64,000 bases of DNA from Manis javanica (taxonomy: Eukaryota > Chordata > Mammalia > Pholidota > Manidae). Below, piece after piece: positions 18,101 to 46,084 of the stretch. Under the pieces are notes generated by a model that ran no database searches, was not told the origin of the DNA, and was given only the letters and a program-made list of their open reading frames with translations. The stretch covers positions 35,678,501-35,742,500 of the forward strand of contig NC_133157.1 of the NCBI RefSeq assembly GCF_040802235.1. Direction: 5' to 3'. A program made the position numbers and the translations under genes. Each line of letters begins with the position of its first letter. Within the stretch, counting starts at the first letter, position 1.

Positions 18101-20378
18101 GGTGTGGATGGGTGAGTCAGAGACAGGACACAGGTTCCCCATTCCTGAGCCTCCTGCCTTTCTGCTGGACCCGAACCAGACTAACCTTGTTTTATCTTTA
18201 AAACTCTTATGTCTCTTCCCCAGTCCATTCTGTAAGGAAGTTAGATCTATACTGAGCCAGGATTGGAGCCCCAACCCCACCCTTTCTACTCTCCAGGGTC
18301 CTTGGTTAGCTAAGAGCCCTTGGAAGTCCCTATTAGGGCCTAAGATAAGGCTCATGGACTATGACTTCTCAGGGCAGAGGATGCTGCCGAGCATTACTTG
18401 GATCTGCTGGCCCTGTTGCTGGATGGCTCAGAGTCAAAGGTAGGCATGGCTTCAGGGTTCTTTGCAATGAGGTGGGAGTGTTGGAGTCTTCTTTGGAGTA
18501 GAGCAGGATTGCTGTTTTCTGTTTTTCCCTCTGCTGTCCTGTCCAATCTGGGGGTCAGGAAGGTTTCCAGAGCAAGGGGTCCAGGGCAGCGAGCAATGGG
18601 TGGTCTCTGCATGGTACCAGAGCCTGGTGAAGAGGTTGGGAGTATTCGTTCATGTCTCTTCATGAGGGTGTACTCTCCTCCCACCCCAGTTCTCCCCAGC
18701 CGCCTTCCCCCCAGGGCGTTGTGTGCCTGAGGTGTTCTTGGAGTCAGCAGCAGCCCTGATCCAGGCAGGCCGAGCCCAGAATGCCTTGACTGTATGTGAG
18801 GAGCTGCTCAGCCGCACATCATCTCTGCTTCCCAAGATGTCCCGGCTGTGGGAAGACGTCAGAAAAGGATCCAAGGAGTCACCACACTGCCCACTCTGGG
18901 TCTCTGCCACCTACCTGCTTCAGGGACAAGCCTGGGTGCACCTGGGGGCCAAAAAAGAAGCAATTAGTGAATTTAGCCGGTGAGCCAAGAAGCCAACCAG
19001 GGCCCTAGGAGAAGGGTGGAGGGATAATTTTCTGATTGAGACCTGAGTTGGTGAGCTCCATCTTATCTACTTATCCCAGGGTTTCTGAGGATGCCTCCTC
19101 ATCGCTCATCATCTCTGATCTATGTCCCATTTCAGGTGCCTTGAGCTGCTCTACCGGGCCACACCTAAAGACAAAGGACAAGGTGATCTAGACATAATTT
19201 ATTTCCTCCTTCCTGGAAGTGGTGATGGTGGGTTTTAGTCCCCTTTTCATGTGTCCCAGCCCACTAAGAGATTTAAGACAAAGGGACTCCAGACACAAAA
19301 AGCAATAGAGGGAGACATGGGGTTTGGTGACTATGTGACTGAGAACATATTTCTTGACTTTGGGGGTGATCCCTAGGGTCTGCTTCCAACTCTGATCATG
19401 GATGTACATCAGATGTGGCACTACAACAGCTTCGGGCAGCTGCCTTGATTAGTCGTGGGCTGGAATGGGTGGCCAGTGATCAGGATACCAAAGCCCTACA
19501 GGACTTCCTCCTCAGTGTGCAGATGTGCCCAGGTTTGTATACTTGCATGACATCAGCTGTGCACAAATGCACAAGGACAGGCCAAATGGGGGAGGTACTT
19601 AGGGATTAATAGAAGAGTGATATTCTGGATAGGAGGGGTGAATGGGGTTGTGTAGTATATACCTAGGGATGTTCCCAGGTGTGAAGACATATACAAGACT
19701 TAATATAGGAGTGTATGAAGGCTTCTTAAGAGTTCCCCAGTCTTCCCAGTGTCCTCAGACAATAACCATAACTATATTGGGAATGTGTTGGGCAAGAGCA
19801 GGGTCATCTGAGCCCTTTGTCCTGGGCAAGCAGTACACAGGGATAGGAATGTTGGGAATGATGTATCCCTGATTCCATGTGTGACTGTAGGCAAGACACT
19901 TATGCACTCTAGGTCTCAGTTTTCCTTTTTATAAAATGATTCTTAAGACTGCGTCAAGTTCTAAGGCTCTGTACTCTGGGGTGGGGCTATAGGTAATCAA
20001 GATGCTTCCTTTCACCTGCTTCAGACTCTGAGGCGGATGGACCGGAAAGATGAGGCCACTGCTCTCTGGTGGAGACTGGAGGCCCAAGCTAAGTTGCCAC
20101 AAGATAATGCTACATGGTGAGGCTGAGGCTTGCGGGCTTGGGGCTGAGGGGCAGTGGGCATCCTGGGGTCTTTGGGCTTATTTTGGGTGGTGGTGAATGA
20201 AAAGGAGGCAATGGCTGTCCAGCCTTCTGCCTATCCTTCACCCTTAGGAATTATACTTTTGCTCTCCAGGTCTCTTCCCCTGTACCTAGAAACATGTTTG
20301 AGCTGGATACGGCCCCCTGACCGTGAAACCCTTCTTGAAGAGTTTCGGACGTCCTTGCTAGAGCCTTCTGACATATAG
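15185..20378 (+). CDS. FANCG: Fanconi anaemia group G protein (FANCG/XRCC9)
   Basis: FANCG is a TPR-rich nuclear subunit of the Fanconi core complex, which ubiquitinates FANCD2-FANCI at interstrand crosslinks. Coding exons: 15185 or 15215 to 15280, then 15500-15590, 15971-16102, 16312-16514, 17040-17175, 17350-17480, 17575-17721, 17853-18004, 18373-18439, 18690-18979, 19136-19182, 19377-19532, 19993-20116, 20270-20378. All introns are GT-AG and in phase. Exons 2-14 encode exactly 594 residues, the same number I derive for human. The [11 protein letters not shown] block identifies exon 1; the position of human Arg22 is Gln here. The start is the oddity: the codon aligned with the human ATG is ACG (15185-15187) after a perfect GCCACC, while in-frame ATGs lie at 15080 (upstream, no stop between) and 15215, both in weak context. 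Predicted lengths are 661, 626 (ACG) or 616 residues. I place the feature start at the ACG only as the homologous position. The TPR repeats in the second half appear intact. Confidence 0.93.
15760..15786. repeat. (CA)n-rich microsatellite in FANCG intron 2
   Basis: A short, interrupted run of CA dinucleotides ('cttacacacacatg', then 'aaacacacacacag') lies in intron 2 and may be length-variable. Confidence 0.7.
19878..19955 (+). repeat. MIR fragment in FANCG intron 12
   Basis: 'gtgtgactgtaggcaagac' followed by 'aggtctcagttttcctttt' and 'ataaaatgat' matches the sense MIR core order (tgtgaccttgggcaag / cctcagtttcctc / tgtaaaatg). It lies about 40 bases upstream of exon 13. Confidence 0.6.
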
Positions 20379-20616
20379 CTGTCATGTTTTGAAGAGCCCG
20401 AGCTGGGGACCCAGTGGCCCATTTCTCTGTGGGGAGGTCTTTCTGTTTCTGGAGTTGACCATTCCTTATAAGTCTGACATTGGAGTGGTTGGTGATAGTC
20501 CTGTAAAATTTGGCCTTGTTACTACCATTCTGGTTCCAGAGGAAGACCCCTACTTACAAAAAGGCATTGACTTTGCTCATGGCACCTTTTCCCCTGTTTT
20601 CCCCTTTCTTGTGTTG

Positions 20617-20622
20617 AGTAAA
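20617..20622 (+). promoter_or_regulatory. FANCG: Possible FANCG poly(A) signal (AGTAAA)
   Basis: No AATAAA occurs soon after the FANCG stop. The variant AGTAAA lies 239 bases downstream, within 'gagtaaaatctcatatcc'. An alternative is ATTAAA at 20870-20875. Either would finish the transcript before the VCP promoter. Confidence 0.4.
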
Positions 20623-20639
20623 ATCTCATATCCATCTCG

Positions 20640-21490
20640 TCTGCCTACTACATATATCTAAATATGAAGGCTCAATGCTGTCTTATTCACTTGCTTGCTG
20701 GTTGTCTAAGACGCGCTCTCCCAAGATCATCTACCTCATGAGCTTGAAGTCTGGGTAGAAGAAAGGGTTATAGGAATTCTTACTCATGAAGCAGTGGCTT
20801 TTAGTCCTTACCATTGCCTAAAAGCTACAGCTCCAAAGCCCAGGATCCTGTGCAAATTCATCCTGTGCAATTAAAAAATGAGTGGAGTTAGGTTTGGAAA
20901 ATGGTCTGGAGAGACCTCTCAAGACAAGGGCAGGTATGTTTCTTAGAGGGGAACGACAAGCAGAACTCTCAGTCTCTGAGACTCCCCAGTTTGGGATTTG
21001 ACTGTCTCAGTCAAAAATGTCAGTGTGCATAGTGGGTGAAGAGTGAATTGAATCAGCATGCCACCAAAGCCGGCTATTGAATACAGTCAGGGGTAGCTCT
21101 CAATTTGGGTCTACAGACTTCAGGTCTCAGGCTGCAATTTTCTTGCTGCTTTGGGCCCTGTCGAGTCTGCTGTGTTCTGTGATTGCCTTTTGACCCACTC
21201 TGGACTTAAGTGCTCCAGCTGGTGATATCGATACGCAGAAGTGAGAGGAAGAATGTACCTCCAAGCACTGAGGAACTGTAAAGCCTGTGGGACTTAGGTT
21301 ATCAGAGTGCAATGACAATAGGGTAGAGTGGATTAAGAACTGGGGTGCTGGTCAAAGGGTCCAGAGTAGGGGTGGCTGGAGCCAGCGTTTGGAAGGAGCA
21401 AGGAGAGGAGTTAGAGTGGGTCCTCAAGTTTTGGTAAAGATGGTGTTCAAATTATTACTACGACTGGACTAGACTAATACAAGGGTTCAA
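20640..21490. other. FANCG-VCP intergenic DNA, nothing recognised
   Basis: I see no gene, clear repeat or CpG island in this stretch. It separates the FANCG 3' end from the VCP promoter by less than 1 kb. Confidence 0.5.
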
Positions 21491-21530
21491 TCCATTGTGC
21501 CAGTTTCTTCCAGCGGGATAACCACGGGAG

Positions 21531-21804
21531 CCAATGAGCTGGAGCCAAGTGGGAGAGTCCGCCTCCAAGGGATTAAAAGCTATCCTTTCACCCGCCGATC
21601 TGGCTTCATTCCTTTCGTTGATTGGTTGAGACTACCAATCTGTCGCGGAAGCATAGCGTTGAGGCCAATTGACGTGGCGTTGCTAGGCGTGCTGCATCCG
21701 TGAGGCGGGAGCCAGGCCGCTAGCGAATTTCCTGATTGGCTCTGGTCCGCGGGTTGCTGGGGAGAGGTGGGCGGGAGTCCGTCCCTAGGGCAGGCGCTGA
21801 TTGG
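21531..21804. promoter_or_regulatory. Cluster of six CCAAT boxes (NF-Y type)
   Basis: CCAAT occurs at 21531-21535, 21635-21639 and 21665-21669; its reverse, ATTGG, occurs at 21621-21625, 21735-21739 and 21800-21804. Six boxes in 274 bases, several in the ATTGG(T/C)T or (A/G)(A/G)CCAAT contexts preferred by NF-Y, lie directly upstream of VCP. Confidence 0.7.
21670..21677 (+). promoter_or_regulatory. UPRE-like TGACGTGG element
   Basis: TGACGTGG matches the core bound by XBP1 and ATF6 (UPRE, TGACGTG(G/A)). It overlaps the end of one CCAAT box. VCP extracts ER-associated degradation substrates, so control by the unfolded protein response is plausible, but this is inference from an 8-base match. 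Confidence 0.4.
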
Positions 21805-22107
21805 TTGAGGTGAGAGCACCTATCCTTCCGATGATTCGGCTCTTCTCTGCTCAGTCTCAGCGCAGCGTTTGCACTCGTCTTTTGAGTCGCAGCTGCTGGC
21901 CCCTCGCTGATCAGGAGCCAGCGTCTCTCGCCCGCCCACCGCCCCGTTGCCTCTGGGAGGAAGCGAGAGGGAGGACGCTTGCGGGTTTGTTGTCGCTTCT
22001 TGTCCCCCACCCAGGAGAGCTGAGCCTCGGCCCAGTCGGTCGCTTGCCACCCCTCGTAGCCGTTACCCGCGGGCCTCCACAGCCGCCGGCCGGGAGAGGC
22101 ACGCGTC

Positions 22108-35128
<13,021 letters not shown>

Positions 35129-35305
35129 GCTGATGGCCAGCGTGCAGCGAGCTGGCCTGGCTGGACCTTGTTCCCTCAGGGTGGGGATGCTCACCCAGGA
35201 GGGACCAGGAGTGTACCCATGGCCTGCTCCATTCCTCAGTCTGAACAGTTCAGCTATAGTCAGACTCTGGACAGGGGGTTTTTGTTGCAAAAAAAATACA
35301 AAAGT

Positions 35306-35316
35306 AATAAAATAAA
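35306..35316 (+). promoter_or_regulatory. VCP: VCP proximal poly(A) signals
   Basis: Two overlapping AATAAA hexamers (35306-35311 and 35311-35316) lie about 180 bases after the stop codon and would give a short 3' UTR. Confidence 0.75.
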
Positions 35317-35652
35317 AGCGATTTTCATTTGGGAGGCGGAGAGTGAATTACCACCAAGGAAATGGGCCTTGGGCCTACACTATTTCTGTTGTAGTTTGGG
35401 GCAGTGCAGGGGACCCTGTGGGTGTGAAGCAAGGCACTGCCACCACTCCCCACAGCAAAGCATCTGCGCTGTACTCAGTGCTGCCCAGGCTCTCCCTCCC
35501 TCTTCCTACCCAACCTGGGCAGGAGGGTGAAGGGCTGCAATTGCTGTGTGTTTTATAGAGAGTAGGTTGATTATTTTACATGCTTTTGAGTTAATGTTGG
35601 AAAACTAATCACAAGCAGTTTCTAAGCCAAAAATTACATGTTGTAAAAGGAC

Positions 35653-35658
35653 AATAAA
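35653..35658 (+). promoter_or_regulatory. VCP: VCP distal poly(A) signal
   Basis: A second AATAAA in 'ggacaataaacgttggg', about 525 bases after the stop codon, would give a longer 3' UTR. Alternative polyadenylation is likely. Confidence 0.65.
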
Positions 35659-35679
35659 CGTTGGGTCAAAATGGAGCCT

Positions 35680-37840
35680 GAGTCCTGGCCCCTGTGCCTG
35701 CTTCTTTCCTAGTAAAGGTCTCCCTCACTGCCAAGGCACTCTTCCAAATGTGAAATCCTGGATGTAAGATTGCCCCATCTTCCCTTTCTGATTAACATTG
35801 GTATGACCTACTGCCTCACCTCATGTCTGCAGTAACACTGGATAGGGCTACAGTGGAGGGGAGCAGACTGATGGAGCTCCAGATGGGGATAATGTAGTAT
35901 CCGCTACCTATATTTTATATGGATAGTAAGGCTAGGCTTGCTGAGCAATCTTCCCCTGACCAAGAACTGCATTGGGGTGCCCTCCAAAAAGCTTAAGCCT
36001 ATGGAAAGATAAAATCTCTGGAGGTGGATATTCTTTTGTTGCATCTAAAAATCCTATTCATGCTGTGGTTGAGGATCACATGATTATGTCCACCTTTATG
36101 TAATTTGTATTATATATAAAAAAAGCTTTTTTCTAATACAAAATTGTAATATCGGATGTCTTTTTTTTTTTTTAACATCCTCCCCTACTCACAGATTTTC
36201 AAATGATTGCTTACATAGCATTGTCCAAGTATAGAGTATCCTCTTCACTTAAAAGGTGCCAACATAGTCATTTTTTGCTTTTGTGATTAGTAGGGCAATG
36301 CCTTACCCAAAGAGGAATATGGGGCAGAGAAAATAACCACTGAGTCAAATTTGTATTGGTCATCCTAGTACTTACACCAGGCTCAGGTCTGGTCTACACA
36401 GATAATCTACAAGGGCACAGTTATATTGGCTGGTTAAACTGGGGCATCTCAAACCCATGCTATGAAGTAGATATTTTTGTACTGTTGGGATTTGAGTTGG
36501 CTCTCCCTTGTTTTCCATGACCTTTTCTCTACCAGATTCTTTTGTCCTCCTTTGATTTCCCACCATTTAGGTATCCTGATGGCTTAGCCTTCAGCCCTCC
36601 ACTCTGAACATGGTCACTTTGTCTCTTCCCTATGGGTTGGCAGCCTAACCACAATGAGGGCCAAAGACAAGGTCTTTTGGGGAAAAGACAATTGGTACCT
36701 CTGCATCAAGCTATGGGAACAACAGAAGGCAAGTGGTATTTTCCCACAAAATATGTACAGATACTTGTTGATACATAATAGAAATTTGTGTTGGCATAAT
36801 TGCTTTGCTTCCCTTGTCAAATTTTAGGAAAGTTGGAGCTCTTTAAGATAGATTCTTTAGGAAAAACCAAGAGCAGACTTGAGAGAAGCCTGGTTCTAGT
36901 TCCAGCACTTGTGTATTTATAACTGTAGCTTTAAACAAAGTACCTACCTCTTTCTGGGTCTCAAGATTCTAATCTGATAAGACGATTGACAGTGCTCTAT
37001 ATAACTAGAAATCACTGTGAGGGACTATGATTGGCTTACACCTACAGAAGCCTACATACTTAAACAAAGAGGCAAGTTGTATGGGTGGTCCCTCTTTTCC
37101 CTTATAGTGTTCACAGAAAGAAACTGAAATGTGACCTTACTGTAGCTGATAACTTCTGTTAAAATAAATGCAGAAGTTAAAATAGATGCCATGATTAGAA
37201 GATGGGTTTCTAATCAAGCATATGGCATCAAATATACCCGTGATATAACACAGAAGCAAAAGCAAAGATTTTATGGCATATTGGGATATATTTGGATTTA
37301 AGATACTGATCAAAAAGTTGCCCTGGAAGTCTAGTGGTCACACAATGCCCATGAGGAACACAGGTCTGCCAATCGTTAATTCAACTGAACTGTGGCAAAT
37401 GTTAAGTGGTTTGTTATTAACCCCCAGCTCTACAACCTACTGAGGTCTTGAAAATAAGACTTAAGAATATGAGATTTGGGTTTTTCATCAAGCTCTCCAG
37501 AGATGCATAGACTCATTAAATGTCCTTGTTAAGTAGAAACTCAGAATTGCTTTGTCTTTGAGACTTTTTCTGGAGTTTGGAGGGAATAGGTTGGAATAGG
37601 AGGGGGAGGGTTCAGGAGGTGGTGTGTTTTTGAATTGGACCCTATAGACAGGTTTGGGCTAAATAAAGCTTAGGAACAGAACAGTGACATTAGAGGAGGC
37701 AGGGGAATAAGATGTGCCTTCTACCTGCCTGTTTTTCTCAACCAGATGTACAGAGGGAATACTGTAGAGTGGAAAGAGCACTGGGTTGGGAATGTGGACT
37801 TCACAGAACCTCACTTTGAAAGGGCTTGGTAAGCCATGCT
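35680..37840. other. Intergenic downstream of VCP, no gene seen
   Basis: No coding potential or clear repeat covers most of this stretch. A poly(T) run is present at about 36161-36173. A possible MIR trace ('ctacctctttctgggtctc') lies near 36940-36985. Confidence 0.45.
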
Positions 37841-38200
37841 GTCAGGAAATGGGTATCAACAAGGCACAAATTGTTACAGGTCTTCAAGGAAGTGGAAACC
37901 ATACCAAAAAAGAATCAGAGAAGGCTCTGGAGGTAGTCTGGGCTGGTTATTAAAAGGTGTGATACTTTTGACAAGGAGAAGTCGGGACAAGCAGTTTGAG
38001 CAAAAGGCATAGAGGTCAGAGAATACACAGCAAGAGTAAGAAACATCAGGTTGACTACCAAGGGAGTCCTGGGGTGGATTTGAAGAAGTCAAACAACATT
38101 GTTGAAGGAACTCAAATGCCAGGAGTGACCTTAATGCTAAAGATGTGGGTCCAATTGGGGTTAGGCAGGAAGTGATAGGTTACAGTGCTAGGAAATACAC
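37841..38200 (-). repeat. LINE-2-like relic
   Basis: 'gagcaaaaggcatagaggt' and 'caggaagtgataggttaca' in an otherwise non-coding stretch resemble LINE-2 internal sequence. The match is weak. From 38200 to 39180 I recognise nothing definite. Confidence 0.35.
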
Positions 38201-39184
38201 TTTTTCATTTTTTTTGTGGCAAAAACAAAATTCACCTAACAATTTGAAAGCTTAGGTATGATTGTCAACCTCATGTGCATTGTTGTGCATAGACAATTCA
38301 CTTTTTTTTCCATTGGCAGTTCACCTGTAAAAACCCTTTTATTTTTATAGAAGCAGTCGTGTGCATTGTAGAAAAATACAAGCAAATTTTAAAAATTAAT
38401 ATTCCCAATAACCAGAGATCATCAGCTTTTGTTCCTATCTTTGTGAATCTTTGTCAGTGTGTATAAATGTGTTCATACATGTTATATTTTTAAAATGAGA
38501 GCCTGTCACTTTTTTTTAGTCAATAATCTCTGCCTTGCCCTTTCAGTAAGTTTTCATTTAATCTCATACTCAAGAGTTTCCATATTCAGAGTTTCTCAAG
38601 TGATCCAAATGTGTCATGACATGAATATGTCATAATGCACAACTGTTCTGACAAAATCAACATCCAGTCTGGGACCACAGGATGCATCTGTTAAGTTCTT
38701 TACTTTTATGACATGTGAAGAGACTGGGTTAGTTGACCTCCAGAGAGTTGTAGCCATGTGAAGGATGGATTAGAAGGAATAGAGCAACCATATGGTGAGA
38801 AATGATGACTAAACTAAGACCGATAGTGGAGATGGGGAGGTAAAGATGGATTTGAAATAGATTTCATAGGTGTAATTGATGATGGATTAGATTGGGGGGT
38901 GAGGAGAAGGGACTCAGGGATGCCAGGCTTCTTGCTTTGGTACTGTGGATATGGTACCCTTCAATCAAAATGAACACAATGGAGGAAACTGTTAAAGAGA
39001 ATATCAGTAAGTTTTAGGCAAGTTGAATATGAAGATAATTTCTCTTAGGCTGTTGAATATGTGAATCTGAAGCCTGGGGAAGCTTAAAAAATAACCCATA
39101 TTTTAAAATATGGCACTTCAAGGAATGCATTCAAGACATTCTAATTTTTTTTTAATATGGGTAAAATTGGACATGTTTGGGTGA

Positions 39185-39940
39185 GGGATGAGTTAGTGTA
39201 TTGCCTCATACCATATTCGAAAATCAAACTAACAAATATAAATATATAAAACTATAAAAGTGCCAGAAGAAAATGTTTTAGAATCTAAAGGGTAGATTTA
39301 ATTACATAAAAAATTTAAACAGTACAGTAAAAGTCACCTTAAACAAAATTAGAAAATAGGCTACAGATGGGGAGAAAATATTTGCAGCAAATGATAGATG
39401 GAGTTAATATTTGTAGTAGGCAGGATAATGTCCATGTCCTAATCCCTGGAACTATGTTATTTTACATGGCAAAGGGGAATTAAAGTTATAGATGGAGTTA
39501 AAATTGCTAACTAGCTTACTTTAAGATAGGAAGAATATCTTGGGTTATCTCTTAGGTTATCTAAGTGGACCCAGTGTAATGACAAATGTCCTTATAAGTG
39601 GAAGGAGAAGGCAGAAGAAATCAGTGATGTGATATGAGAAAAACTTGACTGCCTTTGCTGGCTTTGAAGATGGAGGAGGAAGGTCAGTAGCCAAGGAATG
39701 TGGGCAGCATCTAGAAGCTGGGAAAGACAAGGAATGAATCCTACCCAGTGCCTACAGAAAAGAATGCAGCACTCCCAACCTCTTGATGTTAGCCTGGTGA
39801 GACATATGTCAGATTTCTGACAAATGTTTTGTGGTAATTTGTTACGGCAGCAGGCAGCAAGAGAAAACTAATATATCCAACAAACACTGCAGTACAAAAA
39901 TGGGTAAAGGAAATGAACAGGCAGAGTGATAGAAGAAGAA
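39185..39940 (+). repeat. LINE-1 ORF2 3' relic, sense, split by an LTR
   Basis: 'taaaactataaaagtgcca', 'gaagaaaatgttttagaat' and 'ctacagatggggagaaaat' match the sense order of old L1 ORF2 near its 3' end. The L1 reading resumes after the LTR with 'caaaaatgggtaaaggaaa' at about 39895. Confidence 0.65.
39412..39875 (+). mobile_element. MLT1-type LTR (MaLR/ERVL)
   Basis: The segment begins 'tgtagtaggcaggataatg', contains 'tgtcctaatccctggaact', 'ttacatggcaaaggggaat', 'ccttataagtggaaggaga', 'ccaaggaatgtgggcagca' and 'tagaagctgggaaagacaa', and ends 'ggtaatttgttacggcagc' with 'aaactaata'. That is the order of an MLT1 solo LTR. It is inserted in an older L1. No internal retroviral genes are present. 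Confidence 0.85.
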
Positions 39941-40436
39941 ATCTAGATGGCTGCTAAATATGAAAAGGCACTTGTTTTTGTGACCTTGGAGATGGATGAG
40001 CTCATCCAGGGAGAGAGAAGAACAGAGGGCTGAGAAGAAATGGTCAAAGATACATGGAGAACTTGTGGATCAAGTGGGTGAAGAAGGAGGACTATACAGG
40101 ACCAAAAATAGTTGCCTAGACCCAGACCAGTTATTCTCATGTAAATGGGTGTCTTCTGTTCACTTGCTGTGAAGGTTTTCTCAAGCGCAGAATTGGACTG
40201 TGTTCTGCTCTACTGGCCTTAACAGCCTCACCATGTAGAACCAGGATATATGGACTCCAGATGGATCGTTTGTGAGGGGCTTGAAAAGAAAGTTAAGACT
40301 GCAGAATCCTGAGCTCTCCACTTCTGGGACCTGATCCTGAGGAGAGATGACTGCAGCAGAAATTAATAGGGAACTGACATTCCCAGTACCCTAGACTCCA
40401 AAGAACACAAAAGTGGGGTCTGTCTAGTATAGCTAG

Positions 40437-40440
40437 TTTA

Positions 40441-40442
<2 letters not shown>
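40437..40442 (-). promoter_or_regulatory. SPATA31G1: SPATA31G1 poly(A) signal overlapping the stop codon
   Basis: On the minus strand the end reads CCTAATAAACT: TAA (40443-40441) is the stop codon and AATAAA (40442-40437) starts on its second base. If used, the 3' UTR would be only about 10-30 nt. Confidence 0.6.
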
Positions 40443-43800
<3,358 letters not shown>

Positions 43801-43973
43801 TTACCCTGAGGTCATCATTGCATCATAGAACAAAGAACTCCCATCCTCCACATGCCTAACAGTCTTCTCCCTCCCAAAAAATTGCCCCCATCAGGTAACT
43901 CATACTTCATAGAGTGAAACCTAGGTGATACCCTTTTTTCTTGATTGCCAAAGTTGGAATTATGATTCAGGCA

Positions 43974-44175
43974 CTGTGACAAGGACATGGATTCTAGCAT
44001 CAAACTGCCTTATTTAGATCCCAGTTCTGCCACTTCCTACTTAGGAAATCTCAAACTACTTAAAACATTTAGTGCCTCAGTTTTCTCACCTGTAAAATGG
44101 GAATAATATTACCACACAGAGTTGTTTGAGGATTAAGTGAATAAATTTATATGCTTAGCATAGTGCATACTTCAT
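43974..44175 (+). repeat. MIR SINE, sense
   Basis: 'gatcccagttctgccactt', 'gtgcctcagttttctcacc', 'tgtaaaatgggaataatat' and 'gttgtttgaggattaagtg' are the MIR core in sense order. It lies just upstream (on the minus strand) of SPATA31G1. Confidence 0.92.
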
Positions 44176-44484
44176 GCTGTTAAAATTTTAAGTTTCCTGA
44201 TTACAAGCCTAGTTCCATCTTTAGTAGTCTGTACCCTTTTTAAAAAATTTCATGTCATCTGTGAGCTGTTTTATTCGACTTTAGATTTCCTCAAATCTTT
44301 CTACAAGCATTCATCTTAAGAATGACAAATCAAATGTGCTTGGCCATTTTTCTTCATTTGCTCATCTTTCCCCTAAAACGACTACTCTCTTCCACATCAA
44401 CTCTTCTTTTCAAGGCCAAACTTGAATCTCTGCCTTCCAGTACAATTTAATGCTTCTCTTTTCACCCTACTCCCATCAAAGTCA

Positions 44485-44600
44485 AACTTAGTCTGGTAGG
44501 AAGAGCACTGAGCTGAAATTGAGATTTGGGTTCTCTAGCTCTGTCACTGATTGGCCATGTGATTTGGAACAAAGTTTCCCCCATTAGTACCATGAGTTGG
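44485..44600 (+). repeat. MIR-like fragment
   Basis: 'gaagagcactgagctgaaa' and 'tagctctgtcactgattgg', followed by 'catgtgatttggaacaaag', follow the MIR layout in sense. The match is diverged. The stretch 44176-44484 holds nothing I recognise. Confidence 0.5.
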
Positions 44601-44607
44601 ACTAGAT

Positions 44608-45660
44608 TCATTCATTCATTGTTTCAACATCTATTTATTGAGTGCCTTACTATGGATCAGGTGGTGTGCTCAGTCTTGAGGAGACAGAACTAAGGCAGAG
44701 TCTCTCCCATTTCAGTGAGGGAAAACAGTCAAGTAATAGACAACAGAAATATGCACAGAGTACTGTGGGATGGAGAAGGATATCTAACCAGCCTGGGGCA
44801 GGGGGTTGTTTGTCAGAGGGTGCTAACCAAAAGAGAGAATTAATGCTTGGTTTGAAGAACCAAGAAAATGAGAGTGCAGGGAACAAGAGAAGGACAACCC
44901 AAGCCATTAAGAAGAGCCTGTACAAAGGTGCTAGGACAGATAAAGTATGTTCCATTAGGTAAGCTGAAGATATTTCAATGCACTGGGGGTTGGGGAGACA
45001 GTAGGAATTGGACTTGGGAAAACAAGATCACAAAGAGCCCTGAGTAACAGTCTTAAGAAGTTGAAATTTATTCTGAAGGTGATGAGAAATGATTGAAAAG
45101 TTTTGAGCAGGGAAGTGACAAAATCAAGTTTGTGTCTTGGAAAGAACACTAGCTATAGTAAGGGCAAAGAGATTGAAGGCAAAAGATTAGTTAGGGAACT
45201 TTTAATTTAGTTCAGGCAAAACAAAAGATGAGGCCTGAACCAACACAGTGATTGTGGAAATGGAGAATAATGGATTAAAAGAGAATTCTAAAGACATAAT
45301 TGACTAGACTTCATCACCAATGAGATAGGGTAGAGGAGAGTGGGAGTTGAGAATGATTCCAGGGTTTCTGACTTGGGAAATTGGGTGAATATGTTAGTGC
45401 CATTTTACTGAGACAGGGAACACAGACTTAGGAATCAGTTTAGGGTGTCGGGGTTGGGGGGTTGATGGGTTTCATGTCAGATATTTGAACTTGAGGTTCC
45501 TGTGACAAGGAAAAGCTAGGCATGAGGGAGATACATGGATCTGAGGCTTGGGAGAACAGTCTATGGGGGAGATGTAAATTTGTCAGGTAGCAGCATATAT
45601 GTAGCAGCTGAAACCATGAAAAGGCTTAAAGATGACCTACTGATAGGTAACATTTGGCCC
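44608..45660 (-). repeat. LINE-2, antisense
   Basis: It begins with 'attcattcattgtttcaac', 'atctatttattgagtgcct' and 'ctatggatcaggtggtgtg', the antisense LINE-2 3' end. It continues with L2-internal-like sequence ('agcagggaagtgacaaaat', 'ggtttctgacttgggaaat', 'atttgaacttgaggttcct'). No open reading frame survives. Confidence 0.75.
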
Positions 45661-46084
45661 ACACAATGTGGTCCCCAGTGTTTTTATTAAGAACCTGAGT
45701 AGCCAACATTGTAATATTAGTAGATTGTACATAAAAAGATTTCAAGCTTAAAATCTTGCAACGCTAAGTTCTCATTCCCACAGAGAAAAGACCATTTAGA
45801 GCTAAGTAGCATTTTCCTCCCTTTGGGATGTACTCTCCAGTTCACCATGATTCTGTGTTCTCATTGTTAACACAAAGGCTAAGGGCTAGTTGCTGTTTAT
45901 CATTGTCCATTTTTTTTACTTGTCCATTTTTACTCATTTGCATTACCTGCCTAGTATTTATTTGCTACCTCTGGATAAAGAAAGTAAGCTGAGTCCTGAT
46001 GGTAAACAGAGAAGGCAATATTGAATACTGTTCTGTGCTAGTTAATTTACATTTCTGGCAGGATAACTTACCAAGTTATTAATA

